DNA from: Mercurialis annua
Lineage: Eukaryota; Streptophyta; Magnoliopsida; Malpighiales; Euphorbiaceae
Assembly (NCBI RefSeq): GCF_937616625.2
Contig: NC_065572.1
Location: 74,274,653-74,338,652, forward strand
DNA length: 64,000 bases
Reading direction: 5' to 3'
The notes beneath the pieces are model-generated. The model was not told the DNA's origin and ran no database searches. It worked only from the letters and a program-made list of their open reading frames with translations. This document shows positions 24,801 to 37,742 of this stretch, piece by piece (positions within the stretch are counted from its first letter, which is position 1; each line of letters begins with the position of its first letter). The translations under genes and the position numbers were made by a program.

Positions 24801-27800
24801 GTCTATGTTGTTTAAACAGATTGAACAAAAGTAATGGTCAATTGGCACTACCTAATAAAGTTACTGTAATCTGCTCAGGAGTAGAAGGCATATATTACCC
24901 AAGCTTTCACCTGTAAGCAACATAGCTTTTTAAGTTCACAAGTTCCATTTGCTTTTGTCTTTTTATCGCTGCTGTTGTATAGGATATTTTCATAAGTTTA
25001 TACCCTTGTATACTCATTTATTATGTTAACATTTTTATGCTGCATATTCAAACTTGTGGTAGGTGACATACAAGTGTGAATAGATACAAATAATTTAGGT
25101 CATTTTATGTTTTTTACTGTCTCACATATTTGTATATATAAACAGAGAATTTCTGAACTCTAAAGATTTTGATTATCTAGTTTTTCTTTTCCCTTTATAT
25201 CTGAAACATATATTCAGTTCATTTATGTAAGTATATTCTTTATAGGGTCGTGTGCAAATGTGACTTCTGCGGGCCAGAAAAGCAAGCACTTAGTGAATGG
25301 GAACGTCACACAGGTTCTAAAGTTAAAAATTGGAGGATCAGCATTAAGGTGAAAGGTTCCATGTTGCCTCTAGAACAATGGGTTTGTGTTCTATCCCTCA
25401 GGCTCTTGTGCATATCTCTCTGAAGTTCATATTTTCAATTTGCTATCTTTCTGACTTTGCAGATGATGCAGCTAGCTGAGCTGCATGCACGTGCTGTTTC
25501 TACCAAACCTCCAAAGCGACCTTCCAATAAAGAGCGAAAGCAGAAGTTGCTTGCATTTTTGCAAGGTATGTTTCTCTTCTGTCATGGCAAATTGCATTCT
25601 GGCTGTTTTGTTTTTCTTCTGCATCATCTGAATTTTTCTTGAATTAACTTTTTTTTTATTATTATATTGCAGAAAAATATGAACCTCTTTATGCAAAGTG
25701 GACTACAGAACGTTGTGCTGTATGTAGATGGGTTGAAGATTGGGACTACAACAAAATTATTATTTGCAACAGGTACTGCAATTATATCATCAATAGGGAT
25801 GATATTTTTTCTAACTATTTTGTTTAAGGTTTTATCTCAGACATGATATATGTTATTATAGAATTGTAGTATGGCCTGAAAGACAATGACATACAGCATT
25901 TTACAGACACACGACCAAATTTATTAATCTATAAGTAACAGGGTACTCTTAGTCTAAATTACTTGTAACCATTCTTATCACATACTTGATCTCCTGAGAC
26001 ACATATTTTCTTCTACACCTGCCAGATGTCAGATAGCAGTTCATCAAGAATGCTACGGAGCAAGACATGTGCGGGATTTCACGGCCTGGGTTTGTAAAGC
26101 ATGTGAAACACCTGATGTTAAGCGAGAGTGTTGTCTTTGTCCCGTGAAAGGTTGGTTACTTTATTTAGTCATTAACAATGACATTGTTCTCTTTGTAGTA
26201 TCACATAATCTTCTACGACAAGAATTTATGTTTATGCTGTAACACAGCCTGTAAAATATATTTCCTTTTAGTTGGAATGGTTAGATCTCATTTCCTTCTA
26301 AGCTTATAATGAAGATACCGATTGCTTAATAATAACAAGACAATTGCTTTTGGCGACGGCAGCCCTCTTAATTTGATGTATTCACCAGGATTCTTTTTCT
26401 GTTGGTTGTCAGATATCATGTATAGATTTTGAATACATTAGAAATTTGTAATTGGTTTCGTTCTTGCTGTTTATTCTCATTGTACTTACTTTCCTGGATT
26501 GTTAGGCGGTGCTCTAAAGCCGACAGATGTTGAGACATTATGGGTTCATGTTACGTGTGCTTGGTTTCAACCTGAAGTATGCTTTGCTAGTGATGAAAAG
26601 ATGGAACCTGCTCTTGGCATCTTAAGCATTCCGTCAAGTAATTTTGTAAAGGTAGAATATTCATTTTAGTCACCTCTGAATTATATCTACTGAAGCTTAA
26701 CACACTTAAGGTTCACAATTATACTCAAAATTTCTTCAAGTACTCTATCAAGAGTGGAGGTTTTGAAGCTTTATTCTAATAAACGCAACAAAAATGTGTG
26801 CAGAACTTCAAGGTGGTGTTTTGGTGCTTTAATCTCGGCATTTTTTTGTCTTGTCTTTGTTTTAAATCCTCTCGGTTTTAGTCTCTAGATAATGATAGCA
26901 AAAAGAGGGAACTAGATATAACAATTCTCTTCCCATAAGTTCATTTGTAGATTATAAGTAATTTCTAAATGCAACATGCCATCATTTGTCTTATTTTTTT
27001 TGCCACTCTTCAGCTTAATGCTGAAAAGTGTCCATCTCCTTTTCGAAACTCTTAAGCAGTAGATCTGACTGTAATATTGATCTTTTTATATTGCATGCAC
27101 TGCAGATTTGTGTCATTTGTAAGCAAATTCATGGTTCCTGCACTCAATGCACCAAGTGTTCCACTTATTACCATGCAATGTGTGCTTCAAGGGCAGGGTA
27201 CCGCATGGAGGTGAGTTAGTTGTGATGCTGAAGCAAATTTCTAATGCTTTGCTTTGGTAGTTGTCTTCTGGAATTTGTTTTGCAATGATAATTACTTCGG
27301 AATTTTGGCAATTTTTGATTGTGTATATGTGTCGTCTCACTTACAGCTGCACTGCTTGGAGAAATATGGGCGGCAGACGACAAAAATGGTTTCATATTGT
27401 GCATATCACAGGTACAAAGTTCTTATATGTTATAATGAAGCCAATCACCACTCCCTTTCAGTCATTTGCATTTGCTCATAGTTCTTTTTCTGGTGCAGGG
27501 CTCCTAATCCAGATACTGTTTTGATCATACAGACTCCTGTTGGGGTGTTCTCTACCAAAAGCCTTGGTCAAAATAAAAAGAGGGCTGGTACGAGGTTAAT
27601 TTCTTCTAGCAGAGTGAAACTCGAAGAGTTGCCAACAGAAGAAATTACCGAGGTTGAGCCACACTCTGCTGCAAGGTGTCGGGTCTTTAAAAGAGTAAAC
27701 AACAATAAGAAGGTACCTCCTAATCTTCAGTTCCAAACCAAAATGTTTAGCAGATTCATTTTTATCTATGAAATTGTTTCATTCTCAGAAGTCTGTTTCT

Positions 27801-29065
27801 AGAGATTGAACTTTCTCCTTTTATTGTTTGGTTTGCTAGAGAACAGAAGAAGAAGCTACTTCGCACCGATTGACCGGACCTTGCAATCATCCTTTAGACC
27901 TGATACAGAGTTTGAATTCATTCAGAGTAAATGAGTTTTCTCTCTCGTTTTCAGTTTTATATGGGATTGGAATTTTTGTTCACTTTTTGATTTAGTTTTC
28001 ACGAGTAAACAATTTAGAATCAAGCTTAATTGTTGTTATCTCATGGCACAGGTAGTTGAGGAGCCTGAAAGTTTTTCTTCTTTCAGGGAAAGACTTTACC
28101 ATTTGCAGGCAATTCCCATTTCCTCTTTCAATAATTATCTTTTAATTTATATGTTATCCTTCTGACTTCTCTGTGGGTGTGTGTATGACCTCAGAGAACT
28201 GAAAAAGATCGAGTTTGCTTTGGTAGATCCGGGATTCATGGATGGGGCCTTTTTGCGAGGAGAAATATTCAAGAAGGAGAAATGGTATGTTGTTTTTGTC
28301 ACAGCTAAAAAATTGGTCCTTATTCAAGCATTTTCATTAGTGTGAAGTCTTTTGCTCTTGCTCTTCTCCAGGTCCTTGAATACCGTGGTGAACAAGTTAG
28401 ACGTAGCATTGCAGATCTCCGAGAAGCACGTTACCGTTCAGAAGGAAAAGATTGCTATGTAAGTTCGTTTTTCTTTGTTTCTTTTTATTCTACGCAAACT
28501 GCACTAGAGAAGAGGCAGTTGTTTGAGGATGAACTTTGATGTGTTTCTCCTTGGCAGCTTTTCAAGATAAGCGAAGAGGTAGTGGTGGATGCCACTGACA
28601 AAGGAAACATAGCACGCCTGATAAACCATTCAGTAAGTCTCGGTTTACCAACTTAAAATATGTTTTCGATGAAGCTTGTGTGTTTGTAAACGAAATTAAA
28701 ATGATTGCATGGAATTCTTAAATTTTGTCAAATATGGCCCCAAACAAGTTATTTTTGTTTATCAAAAAATCTATTAACATAAATTTGGTACAGTGCATGC
28801 CGAATTGCTATGCAAGGATCATGAGCGTGGGCGATGATGCAAGTCGCATTGTCCTTATCGCCAAGACAAATGTGTGCGCCGGAGATGAGTTAACGTAAGT
28901 ATCTCGTTTCCTTCAACTTTGGAGTTCATAGTTATAAATTATTCACAAATTCACTGTATCTTCACATCGAGCAGGTATGATTACTTGTTTGATCCTGACG
29001 AGCCGGATGAATTCAAAGTTCCATGTTTGTGTAAAGCTCCAAATTGTCGGAAATTCATGAATTAG
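21883..29065 (+). CDS. ATX5: Histone H3K4 methyltransferase, ATX4/ATX5 type
   Basis: Predicted 1097-residue trithorax-type enzyme that methylates histone H3 lysine 4 in the nucleus. Coding exons: 21883-22872, 23024-23079, 23161-23374, 24079-24207, 24298-24366, 24466-24534, 24626-24717, 24820-24912, 25246-25381, 25463-25565, 25673-25772, 26026-26150, 26506-26651, 27106-27210, 27347-27411, 27499-27712, 27840-27926, 28052-28108, 28195-28284, 28372-28458, 28558-28632, 28794-28894 and 28975-29065. Domains: PWWP from about residue 276 ([17 protein letters not shown]), a first PHD-like Cys/His region at about 430-540, PHD plus extended PHD at about 665-831 ([21 protein letters not shown]), and SET at about 955-1080 ([22 protein letters not shown]) with post-[11 protein letters not shown] at the end. 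The SET motifs are intact. There is no FYRN/FYRC region, which separates ATX3-5 from ATX1/2. Introns 3 and 18 need GC donors. The N-terminus has Asp runs encoded by GAT repeats. It is slightly longer than Arabidopsis ATX5 (about 1040 residues as I recall). Confidence 0.95.
22338..22393 (+). repeat. Coding GAT/GAC trinucleotide repeat (poly-Asp)
   Basis: Two runs of eight Asp codons separated by Gly-Asn lie in exon 1 of the ATX gene, between the basic N-terminus and the PWWP domain. The DNA is nearly a pure GAT repeat, so it probably varies in length between individuals. Long antisense frames here are shadows of the repeat. Confidence 0.9.
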
Positions 29066-29216
29066 GTTATACACACTCATTGTTTCTCCACAAGGAGCAC
29101 TAACCCAATCCCATGTGTAGAGGGATTTCACAGCCATATAGAGTGTAGTTTTTACCAAAAGGAAAGTGTAATTCTTTTTCTTCTTTTTTCCTTGTGTGTC
29201 AACAATGTTCAAGCTC

Positions 29217-29222
29217 AATAAA
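29217..29222 (+). terminator. Likely poly(A) signal of the ATX gene
   Basis: AATAAA occurs 152 bp after the stop codon, followed by T/G-rich sequence. Confidence 0.5.
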
Positions 29223-29340
29223 AGTTATAGGTTTGCCTGGGGTTTGGTTCAGGCATTTTGTGTATATATGTATTCAATAAACTTTTCATTCTCTTATAAT
29301 TGAAAAAAGAGTCATTTCAGCTAGTAACTGCAAAGCTTCA

Positions 29341-29428
29341 TAATAGAATCCTCAGGGTGTAAACGGGCTGAGTCGAGCTTGAGTTAATAGAATCCTCAGG
29401 TTATAAACGGGCCGAGTTGAGCTTAAGT
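29341..29428. repeat. 44-bp tandem duplication
   Basis: Two adjacent 44-bp units (29341-29384 and 29385-29428), each starting TAATAGAATCCTCAGG, differ at five positions. The AAACGGGC(T/C)GAGT(C/T)GAGCTT part resembles words common in dispersed plant repeats. Confidence 0.85.
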
Positions 29429-29624
29429 TATGCTAAGTTTCAATGTAAGTGTGTTAAGCTTGAGTTCGTGCTCAAGTGACATATGAGCTACACGAATTCG
29501 AGCTTGATTCGAATTTAATAAAAAATAACAATGATTATTAATAGTTGAATAACTATCAAGAGTTCAATTTTTGTTTTGAGTTGATTTCGAGTAATTTGTA
29601 AGTAGCCCAATTTGTTTAGTAATT

Positions 29625-29964
29625 AGTGTTTTAAAAATCCAAAAGACGTGGCTACCCGCTCAGGGTGGAACTATCATTTAAATTCGTTAAATAAAAACTA
29701 AATTTATTTGTCTGATATGTATGATATATATCGAATAATAAATGTATATATCAAAAATTCTAATGAGTAAATGGATTAAAAAGTACAAATATACTATATT
29801 TCAATTAATAGCTCTAAATTTAACTACTTCAATGATTTTTGACTATTAAGATTTTTTTCCGATTTAAAAAGGTTGAATCGATATTTTTATCAAAATTAAA
29901 CTATTTTGACCTTTTATTTCTAGTCGAATTGGTTGAATCGGCCGGTTCGGTTATTAAAACACTT
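29625..29964. mobile_element. Candidate MITE with AGTGTTTTAA ends
   Basis: The left end reads AGTGTTTTAAAAATCC and the right end, on the - strand, AGTGTTTTAATAACCG, giving a short imperfect inverted repeat about 340 bp apart. No clear target duplication was found, so this is tentative. Confidence 0.4.
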
Positions 29965-30552
29965 GCAGCAGTAACATATAAAAGGTAAGATTAGATTATG
30001 TACAGATGAAGCAAGAAATCAATTTGAGGGTGGCTATGCCCATGTACAGTAACATGAACCAGCAGAATAATGAAAATAAAATAAGCAGACCACACCCTTT
30101 ATTAGCAGGTTCACTACTCGTGCTAAGATCAGATTGGCGAACCCACTAATATTTTCCTGGTTCTGAAAACACTCAAAAGAATCCTTCACATAAAGCTTTA
30201 ATTTACAGTCACGTGTCACTATCTTACTGGATCAAGCAACGTAAACCAATCACTAACCGATGATTAGTTTTATTTTTGCTTCTTCTGCACCTGACCCAAA
30301 AACGCAACAAACAACCCTAATAAAGTACAACATCGTAATAAACTTAAACAGCCAAGGGCAATCTCGTCTTACCAACACCAAACTATATCCAAGTCGTCTC
30401 CGAGTCTCATTACCACCGATAAACCAAAACGCGAAATCTTTTATATGCTCTTCCACATTTGTCCCCGTCAATGGCTTTCTCGTAATTCTCACTTATTTCC
30501 GATCTCAAACTCTACTCGCCGCCGTAGATCTCATCACTCCGTCCGACAAGTT

Positions 30553-30648
30553 TAGGGTTTTTATTTAGGGTTTATTCATCGCGGATTCGATTCGGTTATT
30601 TAAGGATTTTGAGTTAGGGTTTTGATTTAAGATTATCAGTTAGGGTTT
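30553..30648 (+). promoter_or_regulatory. Four telo-box words in the leader of the HIZ2-like gene
   Basis: TAGGGTTT occurs at 30553-30560, 30566-30573, 30615-30622 and 30641-30648, the last 20 bp before the start codon. Telo boxes are known from promoters and leaders of plant genes for translation and cell growth. That they regulate this gene is inference. Confidence 0.5.
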
Positions 30649-30667
30649 TTTTTTTCAAATAACAGTG

Positions 30668-33600
30668 ATGCCGAGGAGTTCGCGACACAAATCGAGTAAG
30701 CACAGCTCGAGAGATGCGAGAGACTATTCTGATTCTGAGAAGGAGAAGGAGGCGAGTTTTTCAAAGGATCGGAAAAGCAGTAAAGAAGAGAGTATTAGTA
30801 CTAGTATTAAGGTTTTTAAGGAGTCTGGTTCTGTTGAGAAACGGAAGCTCGAGGCGGCGAATAATAAAGAGTCGGGAAATGGAGATTATTTGGAGGAATA
30901 TTCTTCCTCGAAGCGGCGGAAGGGGAGAGGTGAGGATGGAGTGAGTGATAGGTGGAATGGGGGAGGGGATGATGAGAATAGGAGCGAAGGGACGAAGAAG
31001 GTGAAAGAGAGGTCTTCGAGTGAATCGAAGAGTAAGAAGAGAGATGAGAGTGGTGGAGGAGGCTATGTGGAGATTGAGGAAGTGGTGAAGAGAAGTAGTG
31101 GGAAGAGTGAAGGGAAACATAGGGAATCGAGTTCTCGGAAAGAGGGGAGAGATGGTGGGGCTGAGAAGGAGAGGGAAAGGGAGAAGGAAAAGGAGAGGGA
31201 CAGGGATAGAAGAGGCAAGGAAGGAAAAATTGATAAATTTGTTGATGGAGATGATATGCGAGCAGTGAAGCAAGTTTCTGATAAAACTGGTAAGGTAACT
31301 AGTTGATGATTTGTTGGTTTTTATTATTATTTTCCATATTCTTAGGTAATTCTAGTTATGAGATTGCATATGATGATTGGGACTGTTACAAAATTTACAC
31401 TGCTGGTTTGTTTGTTGGCGTTAACTCAAGCCAGTGTATTTTCAGTACTGTCCTAGACTTAGTTTAGCTGTAGGGAATTATAAGTTCTTACTGTATAGTG
31501 TTAGAACGTAGAAGTGAAATCAGATCTCAATTGTTAGTGTAAGGAAAGAAACGTAACTTCTAAGGTTTCCCGAGGGTATCTGCATTATTATTGGACCAAA
31601 CTTGACAATTTCACAGTGAACTTGCATAGTGGATTCAGGTGACCTTTCGATGTTGTTGATGTACAGTGAGGCTAATAGTTTGCTTGAGCTGTCAGTATCA
31701 CTTGACATATAGCGCAACAGATAAAAACAAATGTTTTTCAGTTTTTGGATTCATTGATAAAAAGAGACGGGCGCTTATCATCACAGTACATATCTTTCAT
31801 GATTTCGGATAGGCTTGGTCTAGTCGGTATATTTTGCATGGCAACTTCTGTTATGCACGAAGGATTAATTTTATCATTGCCTATTGGCATTCCGACTCAT
31901 TAAGATATTCTTTTAGATGATTATTGTGCATGCAAGATTGTTTATAAAGTTCTTTATCAATTAAATTCTACAACTGTCTTTGTTCTGAGTTTAATGTAAA
32001 TTAATAAATGGTTAATTTTTACAGATATACTGATGGATTGAGTTCTTTTTTAGATCTACATGCTAACATACCATGTTTGTCCTTTACTCCGATGTTAGTT
32101 AGTTATTGCATTCTTCCAATTCATGATTGTTATAATCACTCTTTTAAAGGGTCGTCTAAGATCATTTGTGATTCAAACTTACAGCCGTCCTAAATTCTGT
32201 TGAAGTCATAACAACCTTGAACACCTTGGACAGTTTTAGGATGTTCCTTTTGCTAATTATATTTGCAAGTGTAGTACGCTTGCGATCTTGAGGAGTTCTA
32301 CCCTGCTGATCCAGCTGTAATTTCAGTGCTCCTTCTGCACTCTGTTTTATTCAGATTCCTTTTCATGTTGTGGAGGTGATTTGACCTCCTCCCTCTTCTA
32401 TGTATAAGATGGTTTTCTTCTGTTGTGTATATGTTGCAACAGTCTGATAAAAGTGCTGGAATATATTTAAATGTGTATGCGCTCTAAACATGTTTTTACT
32501 TAAATTGATTTTGTTGAAAGGTTCATCAAATGTACATAGTTTCTGAAAATGTTAAGATTTTGCATTTATTTGTTGAATATTCTGCTAGGATTGACTCTTG
32601 CTGTAAAATCTTGGTAGATCTGACTATCTTGTTTTACAGAGGATAAAATCTGGTTCTTACATTTCTTCATAAACATTTTTGTGTCACTTTCAGATGTAAT
32701 GCCTGTAATTTTTTTCGTTTTTGTTGAAGTATGTATATGCAATTCGCTCGAATGTTGTTATCTGTCCTTCCCTAGCTGTTAAAAGAGGATGGAAGTGGTG
32801 GAGTCTCATTACAATCACTTTTAAGGTTTTCTTGAATATGGGTTTTTAACTATAGTTTTCATCGACCAGTAACAGGGTTGATATTCTTGGATGATTCTGC
32901 ATGTACATTTGGAGTATTAGATATAATGAAAGGAGTCAAATCAATAGGACCTAGGTTTTGCACGCAATTTGATCCCAATTTTTTTTCGTTTTGTTGGATG
33001 ATACGATCAGTGTTTTTGCTTTGGAGCCATTAAATGTTTTCGTTAGCTTTGAGTGTATTTACGTTTTCCTATTTCCGTGCTTTCTCCTTTCCTATGTGTC
33101 TATAGTTATGCTTCTTGTGCTTATGATATGAAGGCCTTCTTTTAGGAGAACATTTAGTAATTAGTACTTCTTTAGCACTAGCTCTCCTGTTGGAGCCTAA
33201 TTTTAACATCAATCTGTCCTCATGCAGAGTCAAATGCACGTGATTGTTTGAAAAGTCCTGAATCGGATAACTTGCCTGATAAAAGAACTAGGAGAAAGCG
33301 AGATGGATCTGGCGATGGAGATAAGCATCAGGATGATATTGGAGGCAACAATGACAGACGATTTTCATCGAGGGAAGATGTTCCCAAGGATGGAAGACCA
33401 AAGGATGAAAGGCACAAGGATGAGAAAAGTAGAGATAAATATGGTGAAGATATGGATAAGGAAAGCAGGCATCGTGATAACAAGCTAAGAGATGACCGTG
33501 CTGCCAAAGATCACATATACAGCAGGTCAGATGATAAGCACTTGAGGGAGGATAAAGATGCAGAAAATAGACCAAAGAAATATAAGTCTCAAGAAGTTGA

Positions 33601-36600
33601 TCATGACCTTGAGCGAGATCGTGATCATGATCGTGACTTTGACATTGGTGCAGATCCTGATCGTGAAAGTTACCAGCGCGATCGAGAACGTGACCATGAT
33701 AGGGACCGAGATCATGATCGTGATCGTGGCTGGGATTGGGATCGAGATAGAGAACGGGACCGAGGTAGAGACCGGGATCGGGAGAGAGAGCGGGAACGTG
33801 ACCGGGAGAAAATATTTGACTATGATGGGTCACATATGGATGATCGAGGGGCTAGATATAAAGATAGCCGGGGAAGAAAGAAATCTCCTGAAGATCATGA
33901 TGATTACAATGAAGTTAAAGCTAGAGGTGGCAAAACACCTTATGCCGACATGGAAAAGAAGTCTTTGAGCAGAAATAGAGTCGAGTCTGATGTTGACAGA
34001 GGAAGGTCCCAGTCACGCCAAGCTCACCAAGATAATAGGAGAAGGGCCTCTCCAAACTCCAGTACACATGGTGCTGCAGATGATGATAGGTATCTTTATG
34101 TGCTAATTTTTTTTGAAGAAATTGGAATACTGTATGACTTTTTCTGTTAGGTTTGATATTTTTCTTGTGAATTTTTTAACCTCCTGTCTCAACCATTGGG
34201 GATTTTTTTATTTTTCTTTCGTTGATTCGTGAATGCTTATATTTTCTTTTCATTTTTTTGGGAAATTGAATCACATTGCTTATTTCCTTTGATGAGTTTG
34301 AGCTTGTAAACAGCAAAACAGTACATGATGTTAGATTTTAATGCATATTGAAGCTGGAGGACATGTAGATGCATGTTTATCCATCTCTACATGTTTGCTT
34401 TTACAGACTGCTTCTCATTTTACCTATCTGTCTTTTTATTCATGTGAAATATTCATGTTTTCCATTATGGAGATTAAATTTAGCAATTGCCACTAACCTG
34501 GTTTATATGTTTAAATGCTTCACTAGGTTTCCCTTTTAACTTACAATATCATCTACATTTGTTTGTGTTGTTTATAGTTTAGGATACAATCAACTAGAGT
34601 CTTTTTTATTATAGAATAGTTTGAAACTTGTAAAATCCACATGCTATTCTTTCGATTCTGTCAGCTTCCCACTGGGACAATGGATAATGAAAGCTGTTCA
34701 AATTTTTGTGCTAACAATGGAATGTCTCTTTTGTCAAACTAATAGCATGGAAAATACACTCTGGTAGCTTTTATGCATGAAAATTGTTGATTTTAAAATG
34801 CAATGTTATGTAGATTACTACTTATGTTTTCTATAAATGGGAAGTAGGTATTTGAGAGAATTGTCTACTTTTTGCTATTAGAACAAAATGATGGTGCTCG
34901 TTATTAACTTTTACTATTTTCTGTTGCAGGCACATCAAACAAGAAGAATTGAAGTATAGAGAAGCTTTGATAGAGCAGAAATCCAAATCAATTTCTTCCA
35001 GAGAGATAACTAGTTTGCCAGGATCATCAGATAGAGCTCCGAAGTACAGATCCTCTGAGAAACTATCTAAAATGGATGACGGCCATATGGGAGAGTTAGA
35101 AAGGTCTTCAAGCTCTAAAGCATCACCTATGGGCCTGATGGATAGATCTCCTTCATCAAGTCTGGAGCGTAGCAGATACATGAACAGATCTAGTGTTAGA
35201 CGGAGCCTTGAGATTGAAGAATCAGGAAGGAGGAACAGTGCTTCTATGGGTGCAAGAGATTTCTCTACTGATGACAGACCAAGTCGTGATTTACCTTTGG
35301 AAAAGTCTCTAGCAGAAGAATCGACTTCAGTTGATTCATCTTTTTATAATAGAAACAGTCAGAGCAACTCTGTTTTGATTCCTCCGTCTACTTTTAGGGG
35401 TGGAGTTGGCAGCCCTTCTTTCCTGGGTTCTCATGAAGAAGATGGTAGAATTAATAATAATAATCGCTATAAGAGGAGTGGTGATCCCAATATGGGAAGG
35501 GGTCAAGGAAATGCTTGGAGAGCTGCCCCAAATTGGTCTTCACCTATGGCAAATGGTTACATTCCTTTCCAACATGGGCCACCTCATGGAGGTTTTCAAG
35601 CAATGATGCCGCAGTTTCCATCTCCTCCTATGTTTGCAGTCAGACCTTCAATGGAAATGAATCACTCTGGGATTCCTTATCATATTGCTGAAGCTGACAG
35701 GTTTCCGGCTCATTTGCGTCCTATTGGATGGCAGAACATGATAGATGGTTCAGTGCCTTCTCACATGCATGGATGGGATGGGAATAATGGTATGTTTAGG
35801 GATGAGTCGCACATATACGGAGGAGGAGAATGGGAGCAAAATAGGCATCCAATTAATGGCCGAGGATGGGAAAGCAGTGCTGACATGTGGAAAGGGCAAA
35901 ATGGTGATGCGAATTTGGACATGCCCTCTACATCCTTGAAAGAGGATTTTACAGAACAGGCCCCTGTGGATGATGTTTCCACAGGTCAAAGGTCGCAAAA
36001 TGAAAGTAGCCATCTTGGGCTTCAAGCAAAAACTGTTGAAACAAAGCTAGCTGTCACTCCCTTAACAAAAGAATCTCCTAAATTATCACCTGAAATTATT
36101 CATGAGGAGACTTCTGATCCTCCAAAATTGTCGAGTATTGATACTGTTACTTGTCTTTACAATGCTTATCTATCCAAGCTAGACATTTCAATAGAGCTTG
36201 CTGATCCAGAGCTGTATAACCAGTTCACGAGCTTGCTGAATATCGAACAGAGTGCTACAGTTGATGAAGGCTTTGCTATGCTAGTAAATTTGAAGGTAGA
36301 GAACTGCAGTCTTAGTCTTCTATATCTTTTTGCTGGCTTGTGTCTTCTCATTTTTTTTTAATTCTTCTAAATTGTTCTTAATGTGACAGGATGGTGGAAG
36401 AGCAGTACCAAAAAGTTCGAGTACATTGTTGAATACCTCCCTTCTACCCACGACTAATGATTCTGTTTTTCAGGTATCGTCATCAGCTACATTTTTCTTT
36501 TTGTGACTTGTAGCTAATGTTTTACTGTGCAGATTTGTGTTTGGAGTCATTTAGAGATGCTTTTAACCAATAAAAAGTTTATTGTGACTGTTTTGCTTCA

Positions 36601-37647
36601 ATAAAATCTAGAAAACTCATAGCTGAGAACCGGGATACATGGTACATTCCATTTTCTCAGCTCGTGTTTTCCCAGCAGTAGGCCGTCTACTGAGGTACAC
36701 AAGTTGTGTATTTGCCTCTATAGAAGTAAAGGCTTGCCTGACATCTCTTTAGGTGTAGCTCTCTTTTAGGATAAGATGATTTTAATACTCTTTTAGGATA
36801 AGATGATTTTAATACTGGAATCGTAAGTTCATATAAAACTATCTTTTTTTTTCTTTAAAAAAGGGTTTTCTTTACGTCTTTAGGCGTGTTCTCTTTTAGG
36901 GTCTGCCTTCTGGAATATAATTTTTTATTTTTTTAAATCAACTAAGCTTAATTTACAGCAAGCTTTGATTTCTGACTATCTATTATTTACTTGCAGAGAG
37001 CCATGGACATCTACAAGAGGCAGAGAGTATGTTTGAGTGGTCCATCCATTGCTAATGGTGGGATGATAGATGTTATCACCACATCCAGAATAGAGGAGGA
37101 GCAAGTTCCTGACAATAATGTGGACATAATAAAAGAGGAAATTGCGAATCACACTGCAGAAATGTCTGATTTGCAGATGATGGAGTTGGAAGGGGAGAAG
37201 AAAGTAGAAATTCCAATTGCTGATGTGCTGGAGAATTCAGATGTTGCCTCCGTCCAGAATATAGATGCTGACCTGAAGTTAGAATCTTCAGGTGAAGCTA
37301 TTACGAATGATAGTCCAGAAGAGCCCCTGACTATGATTGTTGATGGTGATAAGGATGAGATGTCATCCAAGGCGGTGGATTTAGAAGATCCACCAAAGCC
37401 GATGGAGTTGATTTCGGTTCCTGGTGACGAGCCAAATGCTCTACCAAGTGAGGTGAGTCAGATGGATGAGACTGAAGGTAGTAATAATTCTATGAATTGT
37501 GACGAAGGTCAGGGAATTGATGATGCAAAATGTGGTTCTTTAATAATTAAGGAAGGTTGTTCATCCCCGAATGCATCAGGGGAGTTGAATGAGAGTGAGT
37601 CGGTAATTTTAAGTCGGATACATGATTCTCCTGAAAGTACACATTGA
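30668..37647 (+). CDS. HIZ2: HIZ2/ZC3H13-like charged protein (At5g53440 type)
   Basis: Predicted 1194-residue protein from five exons: 30668-31289, 33228-34089, 34930-36295, 36390-36473 and 36997-37647. It begins MPRSSRHKSSKHSSRDARD. Exons 1 and 2 encode Ser/Lys/Glu-rich and then Arg/Asp/Glu-rich low complexity, with RD/RE dipeptide repeats at about residues 325-410. Exon 3 is Ser/Pro/Gly/Met-rich. A conserved-looking segment at about 898-935 (TCLYNAYLSKLDISIELADP) and RAMDIYKRQR near 979 precede an acidic tail. I recognise it as the Arabidopsis At5g53440 family. From memory, that protein is HIZ2, which binds HAKAI and is proposed as the plant equivalent of ZC3H13 in the nuclear m6A writer complex. 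Databases often call it a CCCH zinc-finger protein 13, but no CCCH pattern is visible. It is preceded by ATX and followed by PAP14 in the same order as in Arabidopsis. Intron 1 is 1.9 kb. Confidence 0.82.
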
Positions 37648-37736
37648 GACGATTTCTTCTTATCCTATATGTTATTTCTTTATTGCGTTTTTTTGGTTTA
37701 GTTATTTTTGCTTTGTTGCTTCTTTTTCGGCAAGAA

Positions 37737-37742
37737 AATAAA
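37737..37742 (+). terminator. Likely poly(A) signal of the HIZ2-like gene
   Basis: AATAAA occurs 90 bp after the stop codon, followed by T-rich sequence. Confidence 0.45.

Noticed and set aside
30761..31273. 170-codon antisense frame in HIZ2-like exon 1
   Set aside because: It is a shadow of a Lys/Glu/Ser-rich coding exon with no character of its own.
33288..33833. 181-codon antisense frame rich in His and Asp
   Set aside because: It is produced by the RD/RE codon repeats of the sense protein.
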